DNA of 64,000 bases from CAZVWJ01 sp964631325. GTDB taxonomy: Bacteria; T1Sed10-126. The notes beneath the pieces are model-generated. The model saw nothing but the letters and a program-made list of their open reading frames with translations, was not told where the DNA came from and searched no databases. Below, piece by piece: positions 8,201 through 15,488 of this stretch (positions are counted from its first letter, which is position 1; each line of letters begins with the position of its first letter). Both the position numbers and the translations under genes were made by a program. The stretch covers positions 1 to 64,000 of the forward strand of contig CAZVWJ010000005.1 in the NCBI GenBank assembly GCA_964631325.1, given 5' to 3'.

Positions 8201-8529
8201 TACCTAAATTGAGCAATTCTATGGTGAGTCTGCAAGATATCACCTGTTTCTATCATTCTCGACGACTTCGTGTCGTCTCCGAGGTATACAACCCCTGGAC
8301 CGCCTCCTGCGGTCCAATACAGGGCTGTATAAATCCAGAAACAGGACATCTTGCAGCTTCACCAATACGATGAAGAGAAGGACGCATCGCTCTCCGGTGG
8401 TATTTTGTATTTCTCAGGGCTCAGGATGAGCCTGCATTGAGAAATACAACCCTCAGAGAAGGCTGGATGCCTGCGAGAATGAATCCGGAGAGTTATGGGT
8501 TCTTCGATGAAAACCGCTCAATTTAGGTA
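8201..8529. mobile_element. Structured element E2: MITE-like, 14-bp terminal inverted repeats
   Basis: The 329-bp element has exact 14-bp terminal inverted repeats (TACCTAAATTGAGC at 8201-8214 and its complement at 8516-8529). Inside are two modules in opposite orientation. The left one, bounded by the pairing arms GGTGAGTCTGCAAGAT and ATCTTGCAGCTTCACC, reads on the minus strand as GGATTT, hairpin, ACCTCGGAG, hairpin, GAGAATGA. The right one (about 8390-8507) reads on the plus strand as GTATTTTG, hairpin, CCCTCAGAG, hairpin, GAGAATGA. No coding capacity is evident. A non-autonomous mobile element or paired structured RNA fits. Confidence 0.6.
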
Positions 8530-8566
8530 ATAATAACCGAACACGGAAACCGTGAGGTTAATTTAT

Positions 8567-8980
8567 ATGCCGACTGCCACTGTTGAAAAAATCGAGGGAA
8601 GCACTGCCCGGGTAAGCTGTCAGTCCAACCCCCGCTGTGATAGCTGTGAAGCAATCGGCTGTGTGGGAGCCGTAGAGACGGAAATTGAAGTTGAAATACC
8701 GGAAAATACGACTCTCTCGGTCGGGGATGAAGTAGAAATTACGCCGGAACGTGAAATAATGTGGCACGTTGGAGCGCTTCTTTTTCTTCTCCCCCTGCTT
8801 TTATTTATCGGCGGAATCTTCCTGGGCCACTGGTTTGCCGGTTACTATCAGCTTCCCCTCACACCGGAAACCAGTGGATTCCTCCTCGGCCTGCTGTTAA
8901 TTTTGCTTTGCTCTCCCCTGATCCGTAAATACGGCAACAAACTGGTCACCGAACAATTCGTCGTTCAAATAAAAAATTAA
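8567..8980 (+). CDS. RseC/MucC-like positive regulator or Rnf accessory protein
   Basis: 137 aa. The N-terminal cysteine-rich part (CQSNPRCDSCEAIGC) and two membrane segments around residues 65-120 match the SoxR-reducing/RseC (MucC) family, often linked to rnf genes. ATG 8567 follows GTGAGG with good spacing; the frame is open from GTG 8552. It lies downstream of rnfB on the same strand but is separated by the hairpin and element E2, so it may be transcribed separately. A role in assembling or servicing the Rnf complex is family-level inference. Confidence 0.75.
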   Translation: MPTATVEKIEGSTARVSCQSNPRCDSCEAIGCVGAVETEIEVEIPENTTLSVGDEVEITPEREIMWHVGALLFLLPLLLFIGGIFLGHWFAGYYQLPLTPETSGFLLGLLLILLCSPLIRKYGNKLVTEQFVVQIKN

Positions 8981-8984
8981 TAAC

Positions 8985-9857
8985 TCAGGCCGGTTTGCAC
9001 ATTCTTGCCAGGAAAAATTCCACGAATCGATCGCGGGCGGCCTGCAGGGCCACCTGTACCCTTTTGCCTTCCGGGGCCTGAACCGTTTGACCGGCCGCGT
9101 CCACAGTCAATTTCATTTCTTCCCAGCGGGTGATTAGCTCCGGCTCCATCACCGCCGCCATCAGCAGGGAATCATATTCAACCACTTCCCGCTCGTGGGC
9201 GGCCCGCCAGGCCGAATACTGCTCGTCAAGCGCCCGGTTCAGCGGCAGGTCAACGGCGGTCATCCGGTTCATCTGCTCCCGGTTAATTTCCAGGTTCCAG
9301 GAACAATCAAGCGGATACAGGTAAACCTCAGCGGCCGTCGACGGCTGAAAAAACTCCCGGGCCGCTTCTCTGTCACAATCAATATTCCACTCGCTGACCG
9401 GTTCATTGCGGCCCTCGTAGTCCTTCTCAATCGCCCCCGCCATCACATGGAATTCGATTTGATCGATTGCTGAGGGGATTTGCTTTTTGAGGTAAGCCGG
9501 ATTGGTCAGGGTGCCGTCAGAGAGATAGAGGGCGCCGCCCTCCAACAGATCTTCAATATACTCGACGTTATCCGCGAACGATTCAACCGGGCCACTGTAA
9601 TTGTGAACAAATTCCCGCTGGCCTCGCAGGGCGCCGTCGCCGCCTTCAACCCCCGCAAAAACGGGAATATCCTTGTCCGCAACGCGCACCAGTTTAGCGA
9701 GGATCTTCGCCCGCTCGTATTCGTAGTTATTATTGGAAAGGAAGGCTTTGATCTCCAGTTCGGGCGACTTCAAAGCAAGAATTACTGCAGTAGTATCGGT
9801 AATATCGTCCCCGATGTCCGAGTCAATGATTACCGGTGTTGGAGATTTATTCAACAA
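8985..9857 (-). CDS. Nucleoside hydrolase-like protein
   Basis: 290 aa, no signal peptide. The N-terminus PVIIDSDIGDDITDTTAVI resembles the calcium/ribose-binding signature of inosine-uridine nucleoside hydrolases (DTDIGDDIDDALAL type). Two key positions look altered: the second aspartate pair reads TD, and near the C-terminus the usual HDPLA reads YDSLLMA, so the catalytic histidine is replaced by tyrosine. Activity may be changed or lost. The TTG start is uncertain, with no good ribosome site; the gene begins 3 bp after the AIM24-like stop, so translational coupling is likely. Confidence 0.65.
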   Translation of the reverse strand: MLNKSPTPVIIDSDIGDDITDTTAVILALKSPELEIKAFLSNNNYEYERAKILAKLVRVADKDIPVFAGVEGGDGALRGQREFVHNYSGPVESFADNVEYIEDLLEGGALYLSDGTLTNPAYLKKQIPSAIDQIEFHVMAGAIEKDYEGRNEPVSEWNIDCDREAAREFFQPSTAAEVYLYPLDCSWNLEINREQMNRMTAVDLPLNRALDEQYSAWRAAHEREVVEYDSLLMAAVMEPELITRWEEMKLTVDAAGQTVQAPEGKRVQVALQAARDRFVEFFLARMCKPA

Positions 9858-9860
9858 AAA

Positions 9861-10652
9861 CTAATCGCCAAAAAAGCTCCCGGCTATCTCACCGGCAGCC
9901 CCTCCTTCGCCGGTATCTTCCCCACCCTGCGAGGGAGCGCTGGCAATTATCCGGTCAGCCAGTTTGGAGAGCGGTAAAGATTGCAGCCAGACACGCCCCG
10001 TTCCCTGGAGCCGGGCAAGGAATAACCCTTCGCCGCCCGTCAACATTGTTTTAAGCCCTCCGGCCTTTTCTATGCTATAATCAATTCCTACTTCAAAGCC
10101 AACAAGACAGCCACTATCCACCTGAAGTTTCTCCCCCTCTAATTTTCTTTCAATAATAGTTCCACCGGCGTGCATAAACGCCATTCCGTCACCTTCAAGC
10201 CGCTGTAAAATAAATCCTTCACCACCAAAAAAACCTGCCCCAATATTTTTATTTAACTCAACTTCCATTTTGGTTCCCAGGGCCGCCGCCAGGAAAGCGT
10301 CTTTTTGACAGACTAATTTTTGATCGGCCATCTCGCTCATATCAACCGGAACAACTTTTCCCGGATAAGGAGCGGCAAAGGCCACATGGTTTTTCCCAGT
10401 TCCCTCGTTGGTAAAATGAGTAACAAACAGACTTTCCCCGGTTAGCATACGCTTGCCGGCACTTAACACGGAGTCAAAAAAACCCTGGGCCGGTTCCGAA
10501 CCGTCTCCCATTTTCGCCTCAAAGTGAATGGCATCGTCCTTGTACAACATTGCCCCTGCCTCAGCAATTACCGTTTCATCAGGGTCCAGCTCCACTTCCA
10601 CATACTGCAAATCATCTCCGCCCACTTTATAATCTACTTCATGTGCTTCCAC
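9861..10652 (-). CDS. AIM24/TIGR00266 family protein
   Basis: 263 aa. The protein follows the TIGR00266/AIM24 pattern throughout: AGAMLYKDDAI near residue 33, GESLFVTHFTNEG, KDAFLAAALGTKMEVEL, GAGFFGGEGFILQRLEGDG, VDSGCLVGFE, and GRVWLQSLPLSKLADRI near the end. This is a beta-sandwich family of unsettled function, related to tryptophan-RNA-attenuator-like folds and to mitochondrial AIM24. GTG at 10652 has GGGAG ten bases upstream. It is the first gene of a two-gene unit with the nucleoside hydrolase-like gene; element E3 lies directly upstream. Confidence 0.85.
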   Translation of the reverse strand: MEAHEVDYKVGGDDLQYVEVELDPDETVIAEAGAMLYKDDAIHFEAKMGDGSEPAQGFFDSVLSAGKRMLTGESLFVTHFTNEGTGKNHVAFAAPYPGKVVPVDMSEMADQKLVCQKDAFLAAALGTKMEVELNKNIGAGFFGGEGFILQRLEGDGMAFMHAGGTIIERKLEGEKLQVDSGCLVGFEVGIDYSIEKAGGLKTMLTGGEGLFLARLQGTGRVWLQSLPLSKLADRIIASAPSQGGEDTGEGGAAGEIAGSFFGD

Positions 10653-10763
10653 TGCTAATCAACTCCCTACTAAAAATTTCCCTATAACATTTCAGCACAA
10701 CTCGGAATCCAGGTGATAGCCTTACACTTGTTAAATGTTTAGCGTCCAACGTCCTCCCCATAA

Positions 10764-10922
10764 GGCTCATTTCCTGACGTACGCAGAACAGGCTCGCTCC
10801 GAGGTATCGAAATATATAACCGGCCCTTCCAAGGGCCATTTATTTCGACAAATCCGTCTTCAAAGGGTTCAAGCCCCAGTTTTTGTTAGAAAAAAACAGT
10901 TAAAAGGGGTTTCCACAAAGCC
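10764..10922 (-). repeat. Structured element E3 upstream of the AIM24-like gene
   Basis: Read on the minus strand: GGCTTTGTGG at the start, GGGGCTTGAACCC, then GGATTT, a hairpin (GTCGAAATA...TATTTCGAT with inner GGCCCTT/AAGGGCC), the block ACCTCGGAG, a second stem, and GAAATGAGCC. It is closely similar to element E4 at 58439-58719. The far arm that closes the outer stem in E4 is missing or diverged here, so this copy may be truncated. It lies between two minus-strand genes and is on their coding strand. Confidence 0.65.
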
Positions 10923-10961
10923 TTAAAAAGTTATTTACTGTGGGAACTAATCTGTTACGTT

Positions 10962-11582
10962 TCATTCATCCCAGACGTTCATTTTCACTTTCAAATAACC
11001 GTTGCTTTCACCGGCATCTTTAAGAATTTCGCGATGATCATCCCGGGGCTGATTATCTTCAGGAGTTTGATCAGGATGTGGATTCCTTAACATTGTGGGA
11101 GTGGTAAGAGGTATCTCCAGCAGTCTATTTGTCTGTTCAATTACGTCCATCGAACCAACAGCAACGGATTTTTGGGGACCGGAGAGAATATAACTGGCCA
11201 CCGATTCACCAAGTTCTAACAAATCACTCAAAGTTCGCCAGGTAATCGAAGACTCCCGGGCATAAGCTCGTCCAATAAGATCCCGAGCTTCCTGAGGAAG
11301 TTCCTCTCCTCCCTCCTCCGTTAGGGTGTGAACGGCGGTATTAAGCACAAAAGATCCCTCAATCTGTTCTTTAAAAAACAATTTTTTCTTCAAAGGATCT
11401 TCACTCCAGTCCATTAACTCACCAAAAGTATCGGGAAGCGGTAGAACTGACTTGCGACTGTCAATCAAGGGCCGGGGCCAGATCAATTCAAACCGAGCAA
11501 TAAACGGAGCTGTGGTAAATCCCTTCTCATCTAATTTCCATTCTTCAAGAGTAAATTCCACTGTTTGCCGGGGGGTCTGCAT
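10962..11582 (-). CDS. Hypothetical protein, about 206 aa
   Basis: I do not recognise this family. The protein has no signal peptide or membrane segment. It starts MQTPRQTVEFTLEEWKLDEK, has an acidic middle and a hydrophilic tail rich in P, D and N (NPHPDQTPEDNQPRDDH). ATG 11582 is nine bases after AAAGG; a TTG at 11591 touches the ribosome site and is less likely. It lies upstream of element E3 on the same strand and is divergent from the esterase gene, with an AT-rich 207-bp gap between that probably holds both promoters. Confidence 0.5.
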   Translation of the reverse strand: MQTPRQTVEFTLEEWKLDEKGFTTAPFIARFELIWPRPLIDSRKSVLPLPDTFGELMDWSEDPLKKKLFFKEQIEGSFVLNTAVHTLTEEGGEELPQEARDLIGRAYARESSITWRTLSDLLELGESVASYILSGPQKSVAVGSMDVIEQTNRLLEIPLTTPTMLRNPHPDQTPEDNQPRDDHREILKDAGESNGYLKVKMNVWDE

Positions 11583-11798
11583 AACAAACAACCTTTCCGC
11601 GCCTTAAGCACAAAGAGTTATTAATCAATATACTGTAACTTGTTTTGTTTACAGTTTATCCTATGAAAATAAAATAAAAAAGTATCTAAATACGTCTTTT
11701 CTTTGAAAATGCAATAAACTGAAAAATTTTCTTTAAATATGTGTTGTTGCAGGAGAAAATAATTTAATCGTTATTTTTTTAATGGAGATTTAAAATTT

Positions 11799-12626
11799 GT
11801 GAATATGTCTGATTATTTGGCTAAAAACGTTCGAATCCACGAGTCATTTTATTCAAACAGATTAAATAACGAACGAAGACTAACCGTGGTTCTGCCGCCT
11901 GAATACTCCGGGGGCTGCGGACCTTATCCAGTCATCTATATGCAGGACGGACAAAATCTTTTCAACCCAAAAAGGTCACTTATCGGAGAAACGTGGCAGG
12001 CAGATAAAACCGCTCACCGATTAATTTCTCGCAAACGGGTTGAACCATTCATTCTGGTCGGGATTGATAATGATGAGGATAATCGCCAGGAAGAATACAC
12101 TCTAAAAATAGATCAGACTCGGGAACGTGGAGGCAAAGGCGAAGAATACCTGCAATTTCTTGTAAAAAAAGTAAAACCCTTTATTAATAAAAAATATAAC
12201 GCTTCCCGCGAACCGAGTCACAATGCTATTATCGGCTCATCGTTGGGCGGATTATTCGCCCTGTATGCGAGCTGGAAACGACCGGATATTTTTGACAGGT
12301 GCGGTGCCTTGTCCCCAGCCCTGTGGTGGGCTGAAAGAAATTTACTGAATAAATTACGTAAGAATCCCGAGCCACTAAAAGAGGGACTTTTCTGGATTGA
12401 TATGGGAACAAAAGAGGAAATACAATGTCCAGAAATGAAACAGGGGGTGCAGTTAATCAAAAAACTCGATAAACTATTAAAAGAAACGGGTAAAGTGCCG
12501 GGAAAAGAATACGTAGTAAAAATTATTTCAGAAGCCGAGCACAACGAAATTTATTGGAGAAAAAGGCTTAACAAAGTACTATGTTTCCTTCTCAATATTT
12601 CCTCGGCTCGCCCTGGCAGTTCTTAA
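11799..12626 (+). CDS. Alpha/beta-hydrolase esterase (esterase D-like)
   Basis: 275 aa, no signal peptide. The pattern VVLPPEYSGG, then YPVIYMQDGQNLF, and the nucleophile elbow GSSLGG (Ser148) followed by LFALYASWKRPDIF identify the putative esterase family that includes enterochelin esterase and feruloyl-esterase-like proteins. A C-terminal AEHNEIYW supplies the likely catalytic His. This family often carries an E-set domain; here none is fused, although the locus is rich in such domains. GTG 11799 has GGAG 11 bases upstream; ATG 11805 is the alternative. Its 3' end overlaps the convergent ankyrin gene by 48 bp. The substrate is unknown. Confidence 0.75.
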   Translation: MNMSDYLAKNVRIHESFYSNRLNNERRLTVVLPPEYSGGCGPYPVIYMQDGQNLFNPKRSLIGETWQADKTAHRLISRKRVEPFILVGIDNDEDNRQEEYTLKIDQTRERGGKGEEYLQFLVKKVKPFINKKYNASREPSHNAIIGSSLGGLFALYASWKRPDIFDRCGALSPALWWAERNLLNKLRKNPEPLKEGLFWIDMGTKEEIQCPEMKQGVQLIKKLDKLLKETGKVPGKEYVVKIISEAEHNEIYWRKRLNKVLCFLLNISSARPGSS

Positions 12627-13112
12627 CACCTCTACCACCCCCTGGTATTCACCACGTCTGGCAAGATCAAGCGGGGTTGCCCCGGCAAGTTGACCTTTTT
12701 TAACAGTGGCTTCAAGTTCTGCACCATTTTTTAAAAATATCCTGACCACTTTTATATTACCGTAATGAGCTGCTAAGTGCAGGGGACGCACCCCGGTATC
12801 AGTACTAACATTTACTTTTGCTTCGTTTTCAATCAATAACCGGGTTATCTCAGAATGCCCTTCAGCAGCAGCTATGTGTAGCGGAGTCATCCCGGCAAAC
12901 GGTCCGGATTCAAACCTGTAATTAATTTCTGCCCCTTGATTAATAAGAGACCGAACTCGTTTTAATTTTCCCGCCCCGGCTGCTTCAAATAATTGACTAT
13001 CCAAAGAGGCTAATTCACTCGAAAAAAATATCCCCCCACACCCCCCAATTAAAATAAATAGAATTACCAGAATCATCCCGAAAAAATACCAGGCCGATCT
13101 ATTTATGGTCAT
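12579..13112 (-). CDS. Ankyrin-repeat lipoprotein
   Basis: 177 aa. The N-terminus is a membrane segment ending in a plausible lipobox (LFILIGGC, Cys at about 25). It is followed by about four ankyrin repeats with typical TPLHIAAAEGH and RPLHLAAHYGN cores. Ankyrin repeats bind protein partners; the partner is not evident. The start ATG has AAGGA upstream. The last 48 bp overlap the end of the convergent esterase gene, so the two transcripts are antisense to each other there. Confidence 0.85.
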   Translation of the reverse strand: MTINRSAWYFFGMILVILFILIGGCGGIFFSSELASLDSQLFEAAGAGKLKRVRSLINQGAEINYRFESGPFAGMTPLHIAAAEGHSEITRLLIENEAKVNVSTDTGVRPLHLAAHYGNIKVVRIFLKNGAELEATVKKGQLAGATPLDLARRGEYQGVVEVLRTARASRGNIEKET

Positions 13113-13143
13113 GCTTTTTTCCTTACTTACCCGTTAATTTTAA

Positions 13144-13317
13144 TCATTGTAATGGTATGAGCTAACTCTAAGAACTCTCCCCTCCCCTGGTGGGAGAGGA
13201 CCTGTGACGCGTATGCGTTATTAAAGGGAGGGAGATTGGCTTGAATCGCCGATTCACCCCCATCTAACTCTTCCCCCGTGTGGGGGGAGAGTTTTATAGT
13301 GCAGACTCATTGTAATG
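13144..13317. repeat. REP-like palindrome cluster R1
   Basis: Two hairpin modules, CTCCCCTGGTGGGAGAG and CTCTTCCCCC...GGGGGGAGAG, are joined by a linker containing GTGACGCGTATGCG. The cluster is flanked by 11-bp direct repeats (TCATTGTAATG at 13144 and 13307). It belongs to the family also seen near 15.0, 18.1, 18.9, 32.3, 38.0, 43.2, 51.0, 57.7 and 62.4 kb. It fills most of the gap before the sugar-binding protein gene. Confidence 0.75.
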
Positions 13318-13531
13318 ATATTACAGAAAAAAACGTTCTAAAAGAACTTTCTGGGGGTGTTTTGATTAATTCATAGGGGCGTTAAGTGAATAAAACGATT
13401 AATATTTTTTAAAATGGGTCTATTATTACCTTTTAGCATTACGCAGTGTTTGCGAAATAAACTTTAGTTTGATAGCTTATTATCAGTGTAGTTTTATCTC
13501 TTTAGCATATAAACAGCAGGTAGTGGTTTTA

Positions 13532-14887
13532 ATGCTTACTAAAATTCGAAATAATATTATGTTGGTCTTAATTCTTACTGTCTTGTTCTTACCGATGAGC
13601 TGTGGACCTTCTGAGAAAATCGCCGGTGAGGGCGGAGATAGAAAAATAACCTTGGAAGTTTGGTCCACCTATAATGAAGAAGAACACGACGTTTTTATGG
13701 AACTTTTGAATAAATTCGAGAAAAACAATGAAACTCTGCTGGGGCAAAAATTTAAAATTAACGTCCGCCGGGTCCCCTTCAACGGACTTCTTTCCCGCCT
13801 TAAAACCGCTGCTATGGCCCGGACAACGCCCGATATAGCCCGAATAGACATTGGAGCCCTTCCCGACCTTGCCTTCTCAAACGCCGTGGTTCGCTTGGAC
13901 AAACTCAGGAATTTTCCGGCAGATTCGCTAGCTGAATTAAGAGAAAAATTTCTGCCGGGACCAATTGGAACCAATATAATCGAAATCGGGGGGGAAGCCG
14001 GGCTGTACGGGCTCCCCGACCAGGTAACTACGGTTTGCCTGTTCTGGAATAAGGATCTATTCAGACAACGCTCCGAAGCTCTCCTTGAGGCCGGTCTTGA
14101 CCCTGATCGAGCGCCAAGAACCTGGGAAGAATTTATTGAGTATGGCAAAATCCTCAATCAACCGGACAAAAATATATATGGTTTTGGAATGAGAAAACAC
14201 TTGTGGTGGACAATGCCCTTTTTCAATACCTATGGTGCAAAAATATTGGGCCGGGAAGGAGAAAAGTGGGAGTATAAACTCGATTCGCAGAAAGCTATCA
14301 ATGCGCTGAAGCTGAAAGTTTCTCTGACCCAAAAATACGGTTTTGAGGCCGGTGCCTGGCGTCCTGGCTCAGTAACTCCCGGTCAAGGATTTATAAATGA
14401 ACGGTATGCAATGATCCTTACCGGTCCCTGGCAGGTTAAAAAGTTTCAAAACGCGGGGATTAATTTTGGAGTATCTTTGATCCCGGCCGGGCCCAACGAC
14501 TCAAGTTCAAATGTTGGGGGAACGAATATGGTCGTTTTCAGGGACTCACGCCATCCAAAAGCGGCATTAGAACTACTAAAGTATATTACCTCGATTAAAT
14601 ATCAGCTACAATGGTCAAAGTCTCTAAAGCAAATTCCGGTGCGGGTGAAAGCAGTTGATCGACGCCTGGGGGAAGCAAGTGACATTTTAGCGACCTTCAT
14701 GAAACAGGCAAAATTAGCGGCCCCTCGCCCTTCTATTCCAAACTGGTCTATTGTTCACGATGAAATAACCAAACAATTATCGCTGGCGCTCTCGGGAGCT
14801 AAAACACCGAAGGCGGCTTTAACTGATGCAGGGGCCTCGGTAAGAAAACGGGTTCTGAATGAATTGAACGAATCAAAGAAAGACTGA
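13532..14887 (+). CDS. Sugar ABC transporter substrate-binding lipoprotein (MalE-like)
   Basis: About 451 aa from ATG 13532; the frame is open to 13469, but the signal peptide fits the internal start (MLTKIRNN, then a hydrophobic stretch ending in the lipobox LPMSC). The mature part shows the extracellular solute-binding protein family 1 pattern: ITLEVWSTY, DIARIDIGALPDLA, YGLPDQVTTVCLFWNKDLF and MILTGPWQV. It probably delivers maltodextrins to the permeases at 51.2-53.3 kb, energised by the ATPase at 47.0 kb; that link is inferred because the gene is 33 kb away from them. No permease genes adjoin it. Confidence 0.85.
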   Translation: MLTKIRNNIMLVLILTVLFLPMSCGPSEKIAGEGGDRKITLEVWSTYNEEEHDVFMELLNKFEKNNETLLGQKFKINVRRVPFNGLLSRLKTAAMARTTPDIARIDIGALPDLAFSNAVVRLDKLRNFPADSLAELREKFLPGPIGTNIIEIGGEAGLYGLPDQVTTVCLFWNKDLFRQRSEALLEAGLDPDRAPRTWEEFIEYGKILNQPDKNIYGFGMRKHLWWTMPFFNTYGAKILGREGEKWEYKLDSQKAINALKLKVSLTQKYGFEAGAWRPGSVTPGQGFINERYAMILTGPWQVKKFQNAGINFGVSLIPAGPNDSSSNVGGTNMVVFRDSRHPKAALELLKYITSIKYQLQWSKSLKQIPVRVKAVDRRLGEASDILATFMKQAKLAAPRPSIPNWSIVHDEITKQLSLALSGAKTPKAALTDAGASVRKRVLNELNESKKD

Positions 14888-15017
14888 ACAGCAAGGTAGA
14901 ACTAAGGGGTAAGAGAATAGCCAGTGTTTAATCTCACCTGAAAATATCCGTACACATTGGTTGTTGATAAATTGCCCCTCATAATCATAATTTTGATGTT
15001 AAAATATATACAATATA

Positions 15018-15123
15018 CAGAACCTCCAAACTAATCCCCTCTCCCCCGGTGGAAGAGGACTTGTGACGCGTACTCGTCACAGGCCTTACCCCCACAAGAG
15101 GGAAAAATTATTTTGAAGTTCTG
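15018..15123. repeat. REP-like palindrome R2
   Basis: An outer inverted pair (CAGAACCTCCAAA and TTTTGAAGTTCTG) encloses CTCTCCCCCGGTGGAAGAGGACTT-type sequence and TGACGCGTACTCGTCAC, itself a palindrome. The element lies between the solute-binding protein gene and the coiled-coil gene. Confidence 0.75.
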
Positions 15124-15176
15124 ACAGTACAAGAAACAATCATTAGTCTTTTGGCATTTAAAAAGGATGATAATCT

Positions 15177-15488
15177 ATGCGCAGAAAAGAAATCATTAGG
15201 CATTTAAAAGAACTTCGAGAATATCTTTCAGAATTCTCCGAGCATATTTCGTCAGTGGACTCTGAAATCACTACCCTGATACAAGAACTTACGGACGAAA
15301 GCCGGACCGGTTCGTTTGCAGAATATGATTTTGGCAAGGAAAAATTAGCAAAACTGATCGATAAATTTTCAGACAAGGTCGAAGAATTATCCGAAAATGC
15401 TAAACAGAAGGGGGACGTCGCCCAAAAAGTAATGGACAAAGAACATAAACGATCCAAACGTAAAATGTCGGACGAAGTTGAAGATTAA
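15177..15488 (+). CDS. Small coiled-coil protein, 103 aa
   Basis: A highly charged, helical protein with no signal peptide or cysteine. The spacing of hydrophobic residues (EIIRHLKELREYLSEFSEHI) predicts two coiled-coil helices separated by a glycine-containing turn near residues 45-50, ending in a basic then acidic tail. AAGGATG lies upstream of the start. The following pseudo-subtilisin gene begins at the next base after its stop, so the two should be cotranslated. No family recognised. Confidence 0.6.
   Translation: MRRKEIIRHLKELREYLSEFSEHISSVDSEITTLIQELTDESRTGSFAEYDFGKEKLAKLIDKFSDKVEELSENAKQKGDVAQKVMDKEHKRSKRKMSDEVED

Noticed and set aside
8155..8373. 72-codon frame after rnfB
   Set aside because: Covers the terminator hairpin and half of element E2; no ribosome site or family.
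10860..10880. tRNA-like T-arm (GGGTTCAAGCC) in elements E3 and E4
   Set aside because: No acceptor, D or anticodon arm around it, and the string pairs with a complementary arm of the element (in E4).
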